From NCBI RefSeq assembly GCF_002896875.1, contig NZ_CP023278.1:6516501-6580500 (forward strand): DNA of 64,000 nucleotides, read 5' to 3'. Shown here piece after piece: positions 17,893 through 27,409 of this stretch. The position numbers were made by a program, and so were the translations under genes. The DNA is from Nostoc sp. CENA543. Its GTDB lineage: Bacteria > Cyanobacteriota > Cyanobacteriia > Cyanobacteriales > Nostocaceae. The notes beneath the pieces were generated by a model. It made no database searches. It was not told the DNA's origin and worked only from the letters and a program-made list of their open reading frames with translations. Positions within the stretch are counted from its first letter, which is position 1. Each line of letters opens with the position of its first letter.

Positions 17893-18843
17893 CTATATGC
17901 GTTTGACTCGCAGCACGACAAATTCAGCCAAAATATTGACCACAAGAGTCAAAACAAATAAAACTAAAGCTGCATACATCAAGGCCGCAACTTGTAAACC
18001 ACTGGCTTCGGCAAACTGATTAGCTAGTAGGGATGAAATAGTATTGGCTGGTGCTAACAGTGAGATGTTGACATTGTTAGAATTACCAATCAACATAGTC
18101 ACAGCCATTGTTTCTCCCATTGCTCGACCCAGTGCCAACATCACAGCACTGACAATACCAGAGAATGCTGAGGGAATGAGAACTTGAAGAATTGTTTCCC
18201 AGCGTGTTGCACCTAGTCCTAAAGAGGCTTGTCTTAAACTAGGCGGTACGGAAATGAGTGCATCACGAGAAATAGCTGTGATGATTGGTAAGGTCATGAT
18301 CGCGAGAATCACGCCCGCAGGTAACATTCCTGGGCCAGTGGGAGGGGTGCTAAAAATGGGCAACCACCCAAGACTACTATTTAGCCATTTCCCCAAGTTA
18401 GTTAAAATTGGTACTAGTACAAAAATTCCCCAGACACCGTACACTACACTGGGAATAGCTGCTAGTAATTCTACCAGAAACACTAAGACGGTGCGTACTT
18501 TACCTGGCAGAAAGTCTTCACTTAATAGTACAGCCGTACCTACACCGATAGGTACGGCTAATAGTAAACCAATAAAAGCACTGACGAGAGTTCCATAGAT
18601 TTGAGGTAGCACCCCATAGGTTTCATTGACTGGATTCCAGGTACTTTGGGCGAGGAAGCCAAGACCAAACTTCTGGATGGCTGGCCAAGCATCAACCATG
18701 ACCTGGAGGGTAATCCATAATAGAGTACCTGCGATCGCGATCGCAAAAATTCGAGTCAGCCAAATAAAACCTCTGTCTAATGATCGCTCTGCATCGGAGC
18801 GATTCTTAATTGCTGCTGGCAGATTCTGAGAATTTGTAGCCAT
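17893..18843 (-). CDS. pstC: Phosphate ABC transporter permease PstC
   Basis: 316-residue partner permease of PstA. Hydrophobic segments start at about residue 30 (GFIWLTRIFAIAIAGTLLWI). The family signature AIPSVVYGVWGIFVLVP and the EAA loop SVPPSLRQASLGLGATRWE are present. It is separated from pstS upstream by 230 bases, a larger gap than between the other pst genes, where differential stability or an extra promoter could lie; I see no obvious site there. Confidence 0.96.
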   Translation of the reverse strand: MATNSQNLPAAIKNRSDAERSLDRGFIWLTRIFAIAIAGTLLWITLQVMVDAWPAIQKFGLGFLAQSTWNPVNETYGVLPQIYGTLVSAFIGLLLAVPIGVGTAVLLSEDFLPGKVRTVLVFLVELLAAIPSVVYGVWGIFVLVPILTNLGKWLNSSLGWLPIFSTPPTGPGMLPAGVILAIMTLPIITAISRDALISVPPSLRQASLGLGATRWETILQVLIPSAFSGIVSAVMLALGRAMGETMAVTMLIGNSNNVNISLLAPANTISSLLANQFAEASGLQVAALMYAALVLFVLTLVVNILAEFVVLRVKRI

Positions 18844-19073
18844 GACGACTGACTGTAAAAATTAAATCAGAGATAAATGTGAGAAGCAACCAGATTACTA
18901 AATAGTTGTCGTTGCCGTGATCAAAACCATAAAAACCTAGATTGATTAAGTTTTTAGGCGTTCATCAACTCACAACGCAACGCATGACATGAGATTAACT
19001 AGTACAACACGGCATCAATTCAGTCATGCACAATCAACTCTGTTACCTGTTCGTAATAGTTCCAGACCAATAA

Positions 19074-20255
19074 CTATTTGCTAGCACTTGTACTGCTACC
19101 AACAGCAATTTTATAATCTGGGCTGATTTGGTCAGCAGCAGTAGCAACTTTTTGAACTACATTTTGAGGTAAAGGCACATATCCTAATTCAGCAGCTACT
19201 TTTTGTCCTTCAGTTAAGCCATACTCAATCATGGCTTCAATGGCTTTAGCCTTAGCTGCGTCAGGATATTTCTTATAAACCATAATCCACGAATATGTGA
19301 CTACAGGATAAGAGTCAGCACCTTCAGGATCAGTAATAAAAGCTCTTAAGTTTTCTGGGAGAGTTACAGCTTCTAAGGTTTTAGCGGCTGACTCTTCTGT
19401 CGGAACTACGAATTTTCCACCTTTGTTTTCTAAAGCAGCAAACTTCAAATTGTTTTGTTTAGCGTAGCCGTATTCAACATAACCAATCGAACCTTGTGTT
19501 TGCTGAATTTGTGCGGTTACACCTTCATTACCTTTAGCACCCACCCCAGTAGGCCAATTAACGGTTTTACCATCGCCTACTTTGCTTTTCCAGTCTGGAC
19601 TAATAGCACTGAGGTGTTTGGTAAATACCCCTGTAGTACCGCTACCATCAGAGCGATAAATTACTGTAATGGGTTGGTCAGGCAACTTGGCCTCTGGGTT
19701 AGCAGCTGCTATTTTAGGGTCGTTCCAGTTTTTAATGTTACCTAGCAGAATGTCAACATAAACAGCCCGTGGTAACTTGAGTTCACCAACATCAGGCAAG
19801 TTGTAAGCCAGAACAATACTACCTGCTGTCATTGGTAGTAATATCACACCTTTATCTGTCGACACTTTTTGGATTTCTTCATCCTTCATTGCCACGTCGC
19901 TGGCTCCAAAGTCTACAGTCCCTTTGGTAAATTGCTCAACACCAGCACCACTACCTACTGACTGATAGTTGACTTGCAAATTAGGATACTTTTTGTTTAA
20001 GTCTGTGAACCAACTTTGATATAAAGGTGCAGGAAAAGATGCACCTGCTCCTGTTAAGGAGACATTACCACCTAAATCTAATTTCGCAGGGCTGGAAGCT
20101 GTAGCATCTTTAGTAGTGCCAGAGGAAGCATCATTAGTATTATTATTGTCTGATGCTTGCTGTCCACCACAAGCAGTTAAACCTGCTGCTAGTGCTAATA
20201 CTGAGATTAAGACCGGAACACGGTTAATTTTTTTTGTCTGTAGACGTGAAAGCAT
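19074..20255 (-). CDS. pstS: Phosphate-binding lipoprotein PstS
   Basis: Periplasmic phosphate receptor of the Pst importer. 393 residues. The N-terminus is a lipoprotein signal with lipobox LTAC, lipidated Cys29, followed by an Asn/Ser/Thr-rich tether (QQASDNNNTNDASSG). The binding-fold signatures are GAGASFPAPLYQSWF, SVGSGAGVEQF and YRSDGSGTTGVFTKHL, carrying the serines and threonines that bind phosphate. First gene of the operon, with a Pho box at 20322-20340. An AGGAGGT at 20301-20307 is oddly placed, about 45 bases before this ATG, next to a tiny upstream frame (MWKFTHN). Confidence 0.96.
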   Translation of the reverse strand: MLSRLQTKKINRVPVLISVLALAAGLTACGGQQASDNNNTNDASSGTTKDATASSPAKLDLGGNVSLTGAGASFPAPLYQSWFTDLNKKYPNLQVNYQSVGSGAGVEQFTKGTVDFGASDVAMKDEEIQKVSTDKGVILLPMTAGSIVLAYNLPDVGELKLPRAVYVDILLGNIKNWNDPKIAAANPEAKLPDQPITVIYRSDGSGTTGVFTKHLSAISPDWKSKVGDGKTVNWPTGVGAKGNEGVTAQIQQTQGSIGYVEYGYAKQNNLKFAALENKGGKFVVPTEESAAKTLEAVTLPENLRAFITDPEGADSYPVVTYSWIMVYKKYPDAAKAKAIEAMIEYGLTEGQKVAAELGYVPLPQNVVQKVATAADQISPDYKIAVGSSTSASK

Positions 20256-20938
20256 AGCTTGTCAATTGTGAGTGAATTTCCACATAGGCGTTTCTAACCT
20301 ACCTCCTATGAGTAGTATTTAAAGTTAAGGCAAGGTTAACAAAAAAGAAAGAATATATTTTTTTTAGATTAGGATACTGAGTTATTTAGAAAATTAGCTA
20401 GATAAATTTTATACCCATTAATTATTATTTATTGTTCATCGAACATTTAACAATCTATAATGTGTATTCACAAAAATCTATTAATTTCTATTCAGATGCC
20501 CTTAGTCAATAAAGAATTTGTCACCAGAATAACCACTCTTGACCGCTAGATTTATTTTTACATGAAGCAAAAATAAATATGTATTTATACTGAAAAATTT
20601 TTCCTTTTTACTTACAAAATAATTGTAATGCCAAGAGAAGTTAGAAAGCTGAGGTATGACCTCGTAATTATGGCACAAAATCTAGTTTACAAAACTCTTA
20701 GAGATGTGAGCGATCGCCTAGTTAGCACGCATAAACACCAACAATACTGTCAATTATTTTACCACAATATCTAAGGCAATCCCATAAGACAACAATTAAA
20801 TCAAAATGCAAAAAAATGAACTGTTACAACAAACTACAAATGTAAATCTCCACTAATTGAGGGTATCAGCATGAGTCCCAGTTACATAGATTAATGCCTA
20901 TACTGGTTGCTGTTAGTTTTCCTTTGGCCTCATAATCA
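20256..20938. other. Divergent regulatory region pstS/bioY
   Basis: 683 AT-rich bases. The Pho box is near the pstS end; a 34-codon frame at 20670-20774 has no supporting features. No heptamer arrays here, unlike most gaps in the window. Confidence 0.5.
20322..20340 (-). promoter_or_regulatory. Pho box upstream of pstS
   Basis: On the minus strand: GTTAACCT, TGC, CTTAACTT, i.e. two (C/T)TTAA(C/T)(C/T)-type 8-mers at 11-bp spacing, the form bound by PhoB/SphR-type regulators under phosphate limitation in cyanobacteria. The first 8-mer begins with G instead of a pyrimidine. It lies about 67 bases before the pstS start. Confidence 0.7.
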
Positions 20939-21526
20939 ATGTTTGCCGCTTCCAATCAATTGCTCTGGTCTATGATTGGCTTACTCTTGACGATAGGTGG
21001 TACTTTTCTCGAAGCCCACAGTATTGCCTTACCCTGGAGTTGGAGTCAACATGGAATTAAAACTGTTTCTTTAGGTGTCTCTTATCAAATTGGTGCGGTG
21101 CTATTAATAGGCTGCCTGGGAGGACAAAATGCTGGCGCGCTGTCACAAATTGCTTATTTAGTGATGGGGTTAGCTCTACACCCTGTATTTGTTGATGGCG
21201 GCGGTGTTGGCTACGTGAGATTATCTCAATTTGGCTACTTATTAGGATTTATCCCTGGTGCATGGATTTGTGGCTTTGTGGCTTTTCAAACTAGGCCGAA
21301 GTTGGAAACTCTAACATTTAGCTGTATTTGTGGCTTGTTAACAATCCATCTGTGTGGAATTATTTATTTAATTGTTAGTCATGCTTTTCAAGGGCAAGGT
21401 TTGGATAATCCCCTATTAACACAAACCATTCTCAATTATTCTTGGTTTGCCATACCTAGCCAGCTAGCTGTAGTTTGTGCAGTCACCGTAGTAGCATATG
21501 TGTTGCGACACTTAATGTTTTATTAG
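20939..21526 (+). CDS. bioY: BioY-family biotin transporter S component
   Basis: 195-residue integral membrane protein with about six hydrophobic segments. BioY landmarks: the glycine-rich GAVLLIGCLGGQNAGALSQIA region, the YLVMGLALHPVFVDGGG segment and the GYLLGFIPGAWICGF motif. BioY binds biotin in the membrane and works alone or with an ECF module; no ECF ATPase or EcfT gene is near, so it would be solitary or use a shared module elsewhere. It lies 205 bases before lspA on the same strand. Confidence 0.85.
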   Translation: MFAASNQLLWSMIGLLLTIGGTFLEAHSIALPWSWSQHGIKTVSLGVSYQIGAVLLIGCLGGQNAGALSQIAYLVMGLALHPVFVDGGGVGYVRLSQFGYLLGFIPGAWICGFVAFQTRPKLETLTFSCICGLLTIHLCGIIYLIVSHAFQGQGLDNPLLTQTILNYSWFAIPSQLAVVCAVTVVAYVLRHLMFY

Positions 21527-21731
21527 TTGTAGGGTTAGAAGCTAAGTAAGTCGGTGAGAAAAAACCTAACTATCTTAAGAAATGTAAACTAGGCTAAAAT
21601 CCTCTTTCCCCCTGCTCCCTGCCCCCTTGCCCCCTGCCTAATCAGAACCACAAATATTTACCCTGTTCTACTTAGTATTTTTTAGTACCTGCGATCCAAT
21701 TCTTAGTCCTGATCCTCTACCCCCTAGTTTC

Positions 21732-22256
21732 ATGCGTTTCAAAAATCCTCTGTTTCTAAGTCTTGCTTTTGTCATCGTCATTTTAGACCAATTAACAAAA
21801 TACTGGGTGGTAGAAGTAGTTGCGTCTTGGCCGTTGGAAACTGTCACTAATCCAAAAACTGGCTTGACCTACGATAGACACACCCTACCACTCTTACAAG
21901 GGATATTTCATTTAACCTACGCAGAAAATCCTGGCGCAGCCTTTAGCATACTAAGCGGACAGATAGATTTATTACGCTGGCTATCTTTAGTAGTTAGTTT
22001 AGTTTTAATAGGATGGGCTTTGTTTGGGCCAGTTTTAAATCGTTGGGAGCAGATAGGATATGGCTTTATCTTAGGTGGTGCGATAGGTAACGGTATTGAT
22101 AGATTTGCTCTAGGTTATGTAGTTGATTTTTTTGATTTTCGACTGATTAATTTTGCTATCTTTAACGTGGCAGATTCATTTATTAGTATAGGTATTGTTT
22201 GTTTATTAATTGCTTCCTTGCAGAAAACGCCTAGTCCCAATCGTAGACTGCATTAA
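21732..22256 (+). CDS. lspA: Lipoprotein signal peptidase (signal peptidase II)
   Basis: Membrane aspartyl peptidase that removes lipoprotein signal peptides, for example from PstS. 174 residues, four hydrophobic segments. The catalytic aspartates are Asp132 in GYVVDFFDF and Asp148 in FNVADSFI; the NPGAAFS and GNGIDRF motifs are present. The insertion between the first and second segments (ETVTNPKTGLTYDRH) is longer than in proteobacterial LspA. A terminator hairpin follows the gene. Confidence 0.95.
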   Translation: MRFKNPLFLSLAFVIVILDQLTKYWVVEVVASWPLETVTNPKTGLTYDRHTLPLLQGIFHLTYAENPGAAFSILSGQIDLLRWLSLVVSLVLIGWALFGPVLNRWEQIGYGFILGGAIGNGIDRFALGYVVDFFDFRLINFAIFNVADSFISIGIVCLLIASLQKTPSPNRRLH

Positions 22257-22281
22257 CAGAGTTTTTGATCCATAAAAAAAA

Positions 22282-22310
22282 GGGACAAGTTGGAAAAACT
22301 TGTTCCTTGA
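22282..22310 (+). terminator. Terminator after lspA
   Basis: GGGACAAGTT (22282-22291) pairs with AACTTGTTCC (22297-22306), ten pairs including one G-T, 25 bases after the lspA stop codon. Confidence 0.65.
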
Positions 22311-22412
22311 AAAGTCTTGTTTTTTGATCCTTGTGGATTTTAGGAGGAGAGAGGTGAGAAATCACCGTCTCTACAGAAAATTTATTTATTCCTTAACAGA
22401 TTTGCAGCACTT

Positions 22413-22979
22413 TTACTTTCCAGTAGCAGGAGTTGAAGGTAAATCAGAGCTGGGAAGTTGATTTGGAGATGCGCTTTCCGGTGCGGGAGAGGTGCTTTCA
22501 GGAGTGTTAGATTCTGGTGCTGTGATATTTCCTGGTGCGGGAGTGGTGCTTTCAGGAGTGTTAGATTCTGGTACTGTGATATTTCCTGGTGCGGGAGTGG
22601 TGCTTCCAGGGGTAGTAGATTCTGGTACTGTGGGATCTCCTGGTGCGGGAGTGGTGCTTTCAGGAGTAGTAAAGTCTGGTGCTGTGGTATTTCCTGGTGC
22701 GGGGGTAGTGCTTTCGGTGGGTTGAGTTTCTACTTCAGTGCTACCAGGCGCGCTGGGTGTGGTAGGTGTAGTAGACTGATTACCTGCACAACGAGAATTA
22801 AGTGGAAAACGTTCACACAGAATTTTAAATCCTTCTGGTGACAAGTTAATTTCCGTTGGGGAACTTGTAGATGAGCTACTAGATTGAGCAATTGGGGATT
22901 TACTAGATTGAGCCAAAGCCATGTTAGCTGTGATTGCCAAAGTCAGGGCTGTACCAATCAGGGTCAGAGATTTTCCCAT
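22413..22979 (-). CDS. Secreted Pro/Thr/Ser-rich tandem-repeat protein
   Basis: 188 residues, family not recognised. The signal peptide is clear (MGKSLTLIGTALTLAITANM, cleavage near ALAQ). A short segment with a Cys pair follows (FKILCERFPLNSRCAGNQ), then about four copies of an 18-residue repeat (STTPAPGNITVPESNTPE and variants). The Pro/Thr/Ser composition suggests an extended, possibly glycosylated, cell-surface linker. The matching 54-bp DNA repeat makes copy number likely to vary between strains. Convergent with lspA. Confidence 0.8.
   Translation of the reverse strand: MGKSLTLIGTALTLAITANMALAQSSKSPIAQSSSSSTSSPTEINLSPEGFKILCERFPLNSRCAGNQSTTPTTPSAPGSTEVETQPTESTTPAPGNTTAPDFTTPESTTPAPGDPTVPESTTPGSTTPAPGNITVPESNTPESTTPAPGNITAPESNTPESTSPAPESASPNQLPSSDLPSTPATGK
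22490..22730. repeat. 54-bp tandem repeat within the secreted protein gene
   Basis: Units begin with GTGCTTTCAGGAGTGTTAGA, TTCTGGTACTGTGATATTTC and CTGGTGCGGGA, repeated about four times with substitutions that keep the 18-codon period. Confidence 0.85.
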
Positions 22980-23425
22980 AATTCTGAACTTAACCTTAAC
23001 GGAAACGGAACACTCGCACCATTAAAACAGACAATAGATTTTTTGAAAATATTCCTAAATGGGGATGTTTGCTTTTGTTGTAATGTTATGTGGATGTGCA
23101 GGGTAATAGAACTTCAAAGATTACTTTGTTGTTCAAAGTTGTAATAAATACTAAAAAGGGTAAGTAATATATGGTGCTATTAGATAACTAAAAATCAGTT
23201 TAAATAACCATTTTGCCGGATAATTCAAGATTTTAATTGGTATTAATGAGTAACGAAATAATCAAGTAAATTTACTTGAGATACAATCTCTTGATGTAAG
23301 ATTGAATCGGCAATAATTCCGTATAGCCAATTAATGTTTTGGCTTATGAGTAAAATGGTGTAAGACCAATCAGAGAAACTGCCATTAACCCGATTCTTCA
23401 CTCTTCACTGTGATGTAAGTAGCCG
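22980..23425. other. Gap upstream of the FHA-PBP gene
   Basis: 446 AT-rich bases between divergent genes. No repeats or coding frames of note seen. Confidence 0.5.
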
Positions 23426-25696
23426 ATGAACTCTCCCCAACCTCCCCAAAAGCCACAAACGTTACTTGGTCAACTGACTCAAGCAGTACATACGATTCAA
23501 GCTAGGGTTGACTTTTCTAAATTGGCACTCAAGCCTAATGCCAAGGTACCAGAACTCTGGGTGCAGGATGCCGGAGCAGATAAGGCAGAGATATATCCAT
23601 TGTTGGGCGATCGCTATCTTCTAGGGCGCAGTTCCAAATCCTGTGATATAGTCATCCGCAACCCCGTTGTCAGCCAAATTCATCTGTCCTTATCGCGGGA
23701 TTCTTCACACCGTAAACCCGTGTTTGTGATTAAAGATGAAAACTCCACGAATGGCATTTATCGCGGTAAGCGACGCGTTAATAACTTAGAACTACGTCAT
23801 GGCGATATTCTCACCCTCGGCCCGCCAGAGCTCGCGGCTTCAGTGCGTCTGCAATATGTCGATCCGCCACCGTGGTACGTCAAAGCTGCAACCTGGACTG
23901 GTTATGGTGTAGCTGGTGTGAGTGCCTTGCTAGGATTGGTGATTGGGGTGGAATCTTTAAAATTTCGCGTCCGTCCTCTACCCACAGCGACCCGTGCGCC
24001 TGTGGTAGTATATGCCCGTGATGGTAGTACCCCTTTACGTGAACCCAGAACAGTGGCTCACGTAGATATGAAGCGGCTAGAAGATTTTGGGCCTTATTTG
24101 CCGGCGGCGGTGATTGCTTCGGAAGATAGCCGCTATTATTGGCACATCGGGGTTGACCCCTTGGGTGTTTTACGGGCTGTGTTGATTAATACTCGGAGTG
24201 GGGATGTCCAGCAGGGAGCTAGTACCATCACCCAGCAGGTGTCTAGAAGTTTATTTCGGGAATATGTGGGCGCGCAAGACTCCATTGGGCGCAAAGTCAG
24301 AGAAGCCATTGTTTCCTTGAAATTAGAAGCATTCTACAGCAAAGATGAAATTTTGCTGACTTATTTGAATCGAGTATTTTTAGGGGCGGATACCTCTGGA
24401 TTTGAAGATGCGGCTAAATATTACTTTGATAAATCAGCCAAGGATTTAAATCTAGCGGAAGCCGCTACTTTAGTGGGTATTTTACCTGCTCCCAATGCGT
24501 TTAACTTTTGTGGAGATGGGCCAAGGAAACTGGATGCAGCCGACTATCGCAACCGTGTAATTAAACGGATGCTAGAAATGGGCAAAATTAGCCAAGAAGA
24601 AGCTAACCGCGCCAGAAGATCCACAGTACAAGTCAGTCCCAAGGTTTGCGAACAGCAAGCTAAGACCATTGCACCTTATTTTTATGATTATGTGTTTGTG
24701 GAACTAGAGAAAATTCTGGGTGAAGGTGCAGCCAGGGAAGGCAATTACATCATTGAAACTCAGCTAGACCCCAGAATTCAAGCTCAAGCAGAAGCATCTC
24801 TGCAAAATGCTGTCAGAACAGCCGGTTCAACTTTCCGCTTTTCTCAAGGGGGAATGGTCACTTTAGATACTAGAACTGGCAGTATTTTGGCTATGGTAGG
24901 AGGCACGGACTATCGGCAAAGTCAGTTTAATCGGGCTGTACAAGCGAAACGTCAACCAGGTTCTACATTTAAAATTTTTGCCTATACCCAAGCCCTTGTC
25001 CAAGGTATACCAGCATCCAGGACATATTCCTGTTCTCCTTTAACTTGGCAAGGTTTTACTTATCGGCCTTGTCGTTCAGGTGCAGATATAAGTTTAGATA
25101 TTGCTACTGGCTTGGCACTTTCAGAAAACCCTATTGCTTTGCGGATAGGTAGGGAAGTGGGTTTAGATAGAGTGGTGTCAATGGCACAGCGTTTAGGGGT
25201 AAAGTCATCCCTTGAACCCGTACCAGGTTTGATATTGGGTCAAAGTGTAGTCAATGTTTTAGAAATGACTGGTGCTTTCGGTGCTATCGGCAATCGGGGC
25301 GTGTGGAATCCTCCCCATGCTATTAGTAGGATTTTAGACAGCAGTGATTGCCGCGATCGCAATGATTTTAAAACCTGTCGTGTCATTTACTCCTTCGACC
25401 AAGACCGAGAAGCCAACAAAAGAGTTTTACCCACTGCTGTCGCTGACGAGATGACTAATTTAATGCAAGGGGTAGTAACAAGAGGGACTGGACGTAGCGC
25501 AGCCCTTGGACTTGGGGAAGCGGGTAAGACTGGTACAACCGATAAAAACGTTGACTTGTGGTTTATCGGTTTCATCCCCAGCCGCCGACTAGTTACAGGC
25601 GTGTGGTTAGGTAACGACAATAATTCACCCACTAACGGTAGTAGCGCACAAGCTGCTCAGTTATGGGGCAATTATATGCGGAGAATTACAAGGTAA
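23426..25696 (+). CDS. Class A penicillin-binding protein with N-terminal FHA domain
   Basis: 756 residues. Order of parts: FHA domain at about 60-145 (LGRS at 66-69, VVSQIHL at 81-87, STNG at 107-110, the residues that bind phosphothreonine), one transmembrane segment at about 158-176, a glycosyltransferase domain with Glu233 in ASEDSRYYWH and GASTITQQ at 264-271, then a transpeptidase domain with Ser513 in PGSTFKIF, SEN at 566-568 and KTG at 701-703. All catalytic motifs are intact, so it should polymerise and cross-link peptidoglycan. The cytoplasmic FHA domain implies control by Ser/Thr phosphorylation. FHA-headed class A PBPs occur in cyanobacteria. Monocistronic as far as visible. Confidence 0.95.
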   Translation: MNSPQPPQKPQTLLGQLTQAVHTIQARVDFSKLALKPNAKVPELWVQDAGADKAEIYPLLGDRYLLGRSSKSCDIVIRNPVVSQIHLSLSRDSSHRKPVFVIKDENSTNGIYRGKRRVNNLELRHGDILTLGPPELAASVRLQYVDPPPWYVKAATWTGYGVAGVSALLGLVIGVESLKFRVRPLPTATRAPVVVYARDGSTPLREPRTVAHVDMKRLEDFGPYLPAAVIASEDSRYYWHIGVDPLGVLRAVLINTRSGDVQQGASTITQQVSRSLFREYVGAQDSIGRKVREAIVSLKLEAFYSKDEILLTYLNRVFLGADTSGFEDAAKYYFDKSAKDLNLAEAATLVGILPAPNAFNFCGDGPRKLDAADYRNRVIKRMLEMGKISQEEANRARRSTVQVSPKVCEQQAKTIAPYFYDYVFVELEKILGEGAAREGNYIIETQLDPRIQAQAEASLQNAVRTAGSTFRFSQGGMVTLDTRTGSILAMVGGTDYRQSQFNRAVQAKRQPGSTFKIFAYTQALVQGIPASRTYSCSPLTWQGFTYRPCRSGADISLDIATGLALSENPIALRIGREVGLDRVVSMAQRLGVKSSLEPVPGLILGQSVVNVLEMTGAFGAIGNRGVWNPPHAISRILDSSDCRDRNDFKTCRVIYSFDQDREANKRVLPTAVADEMTNLMQGVVTRGTGRSAALGLGEAGKTGTTDKNVDLWFIGFIPSRRLVTGVWLGNDNNSPTNGSSAQAAQLWGNYMRRITR

Positions 25697-25703
25697 ATTG
25701 ACA

Positions 25704-25905
25704 ATGGGGCATGGGGCATGGGGCATTGGGCATTGGGCAAGTAGGAAGTGTGGGAGGGGTGGGAGGTGTGGGAAGATAGGGAAGAAATCTTTCCCCCCAC
25801 ACTCCCCACACTCCCCACACTCCCCCATCTTCCCAGTCCCCAGTCCTCAGTCCACAATCCCGATTCCCGATTCCCAATTCCCGATTCCCCATTCCCCAAT
25901 CCCCA
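25704..25905. repeat. Compound heptamer repeat, copy 1
   Basis: GGGGCAT units, then GGAAGTGTGGGAGGGGTGGG, GGGAAGAAATCTTTCC and CCCCACACTCCCCACACTCC, then CCCAGTCC and CGATTCC units. The purine arm and pyrimidine arm oppose each other as an imperfect hairpin. About 120 bp are nearly identical, in the same orientation, at 28346-28487. Confidence 0.85.
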
Positions 25906-25906
25906 A

Positions 25907-27409
25907 TCACTGATACCCCTGCCAAGGAGTAACTTCTAACTGACCACTAGGTTTGAAGATGACTTGAAAGTGTGCTAAAGCTTGTTTATTATCAGGGGCG
26001 GTGGAATTAGAACCGTAAACAGCTTGCATAATTTGGGGTAAAGGTGTTTCCCGAAAATAGTCAAAAGCTACTTGGTTTAGAGGTTCATAATCAGCAATTA
26101 CGCCGTCCTTATTAATAGCAACACGGTACTTCAAATCTTTGTTGAAGGTGGGGGTACCACCCCAATTTTGTCGGACTGTATCGTAAAGTGTTTTATTTAA
26201 AGTTTTGATGGTGTTGGAGTCTGTGATTTTTGCCCCTATGACTTCTGGTGTTCTGGCATATCCCCGCCAAGGACTCACCTCTAATATGCCTTTACTGGTA
26301 AAAACGACCTTAAATTGGGCAATGGGTTCATTAGGAATGGGAGGACGTTTAGCCAGACTATAAATGAGGTTGGGCAAGGGAGTTAATTCTATACCTTGGT
26401 TGGCTTCTTTGTTGACGGCTTTGTAACCAACAATAGAACCATCCGCCGCGACTCCCACACGATAAACTAAATCCTGTTTAACTTCTGTGCGACTTTTCCA
26501 AGAGGGTTCAATTTGATTCCAAACTTGACGATTTAAAGCTTTGAGTTGAGAGGGATCTGTAATTTCATTAACGTTACTTAAAAGTGCTTCTAAATCTTTG
26601 ATAGCAGGTGGAGTTGTGGCTGCTGTAGGTGCGGGAGTTGCAGCGACGGTTGTGGCTGCTGTAGGTGCGGGAGTTGCAGCGACGGTTGTGGCTGCTGTAG
26701 GTGTAGACTCAGCAATGGGTGTGGTTGTAGTTGTTGTGCTGGGAGTCTGAGTGGGAGCATTAGTTGAGGTGTTAGAACTTTGCTCCTGTGGTTTAGTTTC
26801 TGGTGGACGAACTTCTGGGGCAGGAATTAAACTGAAGGCGATCGCTGCCACTGCTAAACTAGAAACACCAATAGTTGCGGGTACGGCTTGTTTGATAATG
26901 GCTTGACTCGCACCACCGTAACGCCTGGTGACTGGTTGCAGTTCTAAAGATAACTCCGGTAAAGTTTGGGTGTCTGCAAAAAATTGATCTACAGCTTCCA
27001 CCAAATCAAACAACTGTACTGTATTTAAATCAATTTGAATGGGCTGTTGATGACGATTAGCACCAGAATTAAATTCATCCGGCGCGTTTTCAGCATGAAC
27101 TATCAATCTGTGGTGGTTAGCGTCAATTTTCTGCAATTCCACCAATTCTGAGTCTTGGTTATGTGCTTGGGGATTGGGTACATTACTTAAAAATTCCTGA
27201 GCATAGCCGCTTACAGCTCTCACCAAGCTTTCAAAAAACTCTCTTCCTCCTACAAGGGGTTGATTGTGATTGGAGATATAGCATTCTGCATTGACCAATA
27301 TTGACAGTTCTGGACGCAGTTCTTGAAACTGTGCGCCGCGTGTAGCATCACTTAATCCCTCTAGAAGCAATGTACAATTAGGTAAACTGTACTTACGTTG
27401 AATATTCAT
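25907..27409 (-). CDS. DUF4335 family protein
   Basis: 500-residue cyanobacterium-specific protein of unknown function. An N-terminal domain (about 1-160) starts MNIQRKYSLPNCTLLLEGLS. One hydrophobic segment follows (about 170-195, VSSLAVAAIAFSLIPAPEV), then a Pro/Thr/Ala-rich linker with an internal repeat (APTAATTVAATP), then two similar C-terminal units of about 110 residues, each ending LEVSPWRGY or LEVTPWQGY. The layout suggests a membrane-anchored protein with a paired domain on one side. Its ATG overlaps the stop of the DUF3038 gene (ATGA), so the two are translationally coupled. Function cannot be inferred. Confidence 0.85.
   Translation of the reverse strand: MNIQRKYSLPNCTLLLEGLSDATRGAQFQELRPELSILVNAECYISNHNQPLVGGREFFESLVRAVSGYAQEFLSNVPNPQAHNQDSELVELQKIDANHHRLIVHAENAPDEFNSGANRHQQPIQIDLNTVQLFDLVEAVDQFFADTQTLPELSLELQPVTRRYGGASQAIIKQAVPATIGVSSLAVAAIAFSLIPAPEVRPPETKPQEQSSNTSTNAPTQTPSTTTTTTPIAESTPTAATTVAATPAPTAATTVAATPAPTAATTPPAIKDLEALLSNVNEITDPSQLKALNRQVWNQIEPSWKSRTEVKQDLVYRVGVAADGSIVGYKAVNKEANQGIELTPLPNLIYSLAKRPPIPNEPIAQFKVVFTSKGILEVSPWRGYARTPEVIGAKITDSNTIKTLNKTLYDTVRQNWGGTPTFNKDLKYRVAINKDGVIADYEPLNQVAFDYFRETPLPQIMQAVYGSNSTAPDNKQALAHFQVIFKPSGQLEVTPWQGYQ

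Noticed and set aside
22458-22841. 127-codon plus-strand frame opposite the secreted repeat protein
   Set aside because: Cys/Gly/Ser-rich mirror of the tandem repeat; the minus-strand frame has a proper signal peptide.
25672-25939. Several frames on both strands after the FHA-PBP gene
   Set aside because: All are translations of the compound heptamer repeat; the same peptides appear at 28275-28558 for the same reason.
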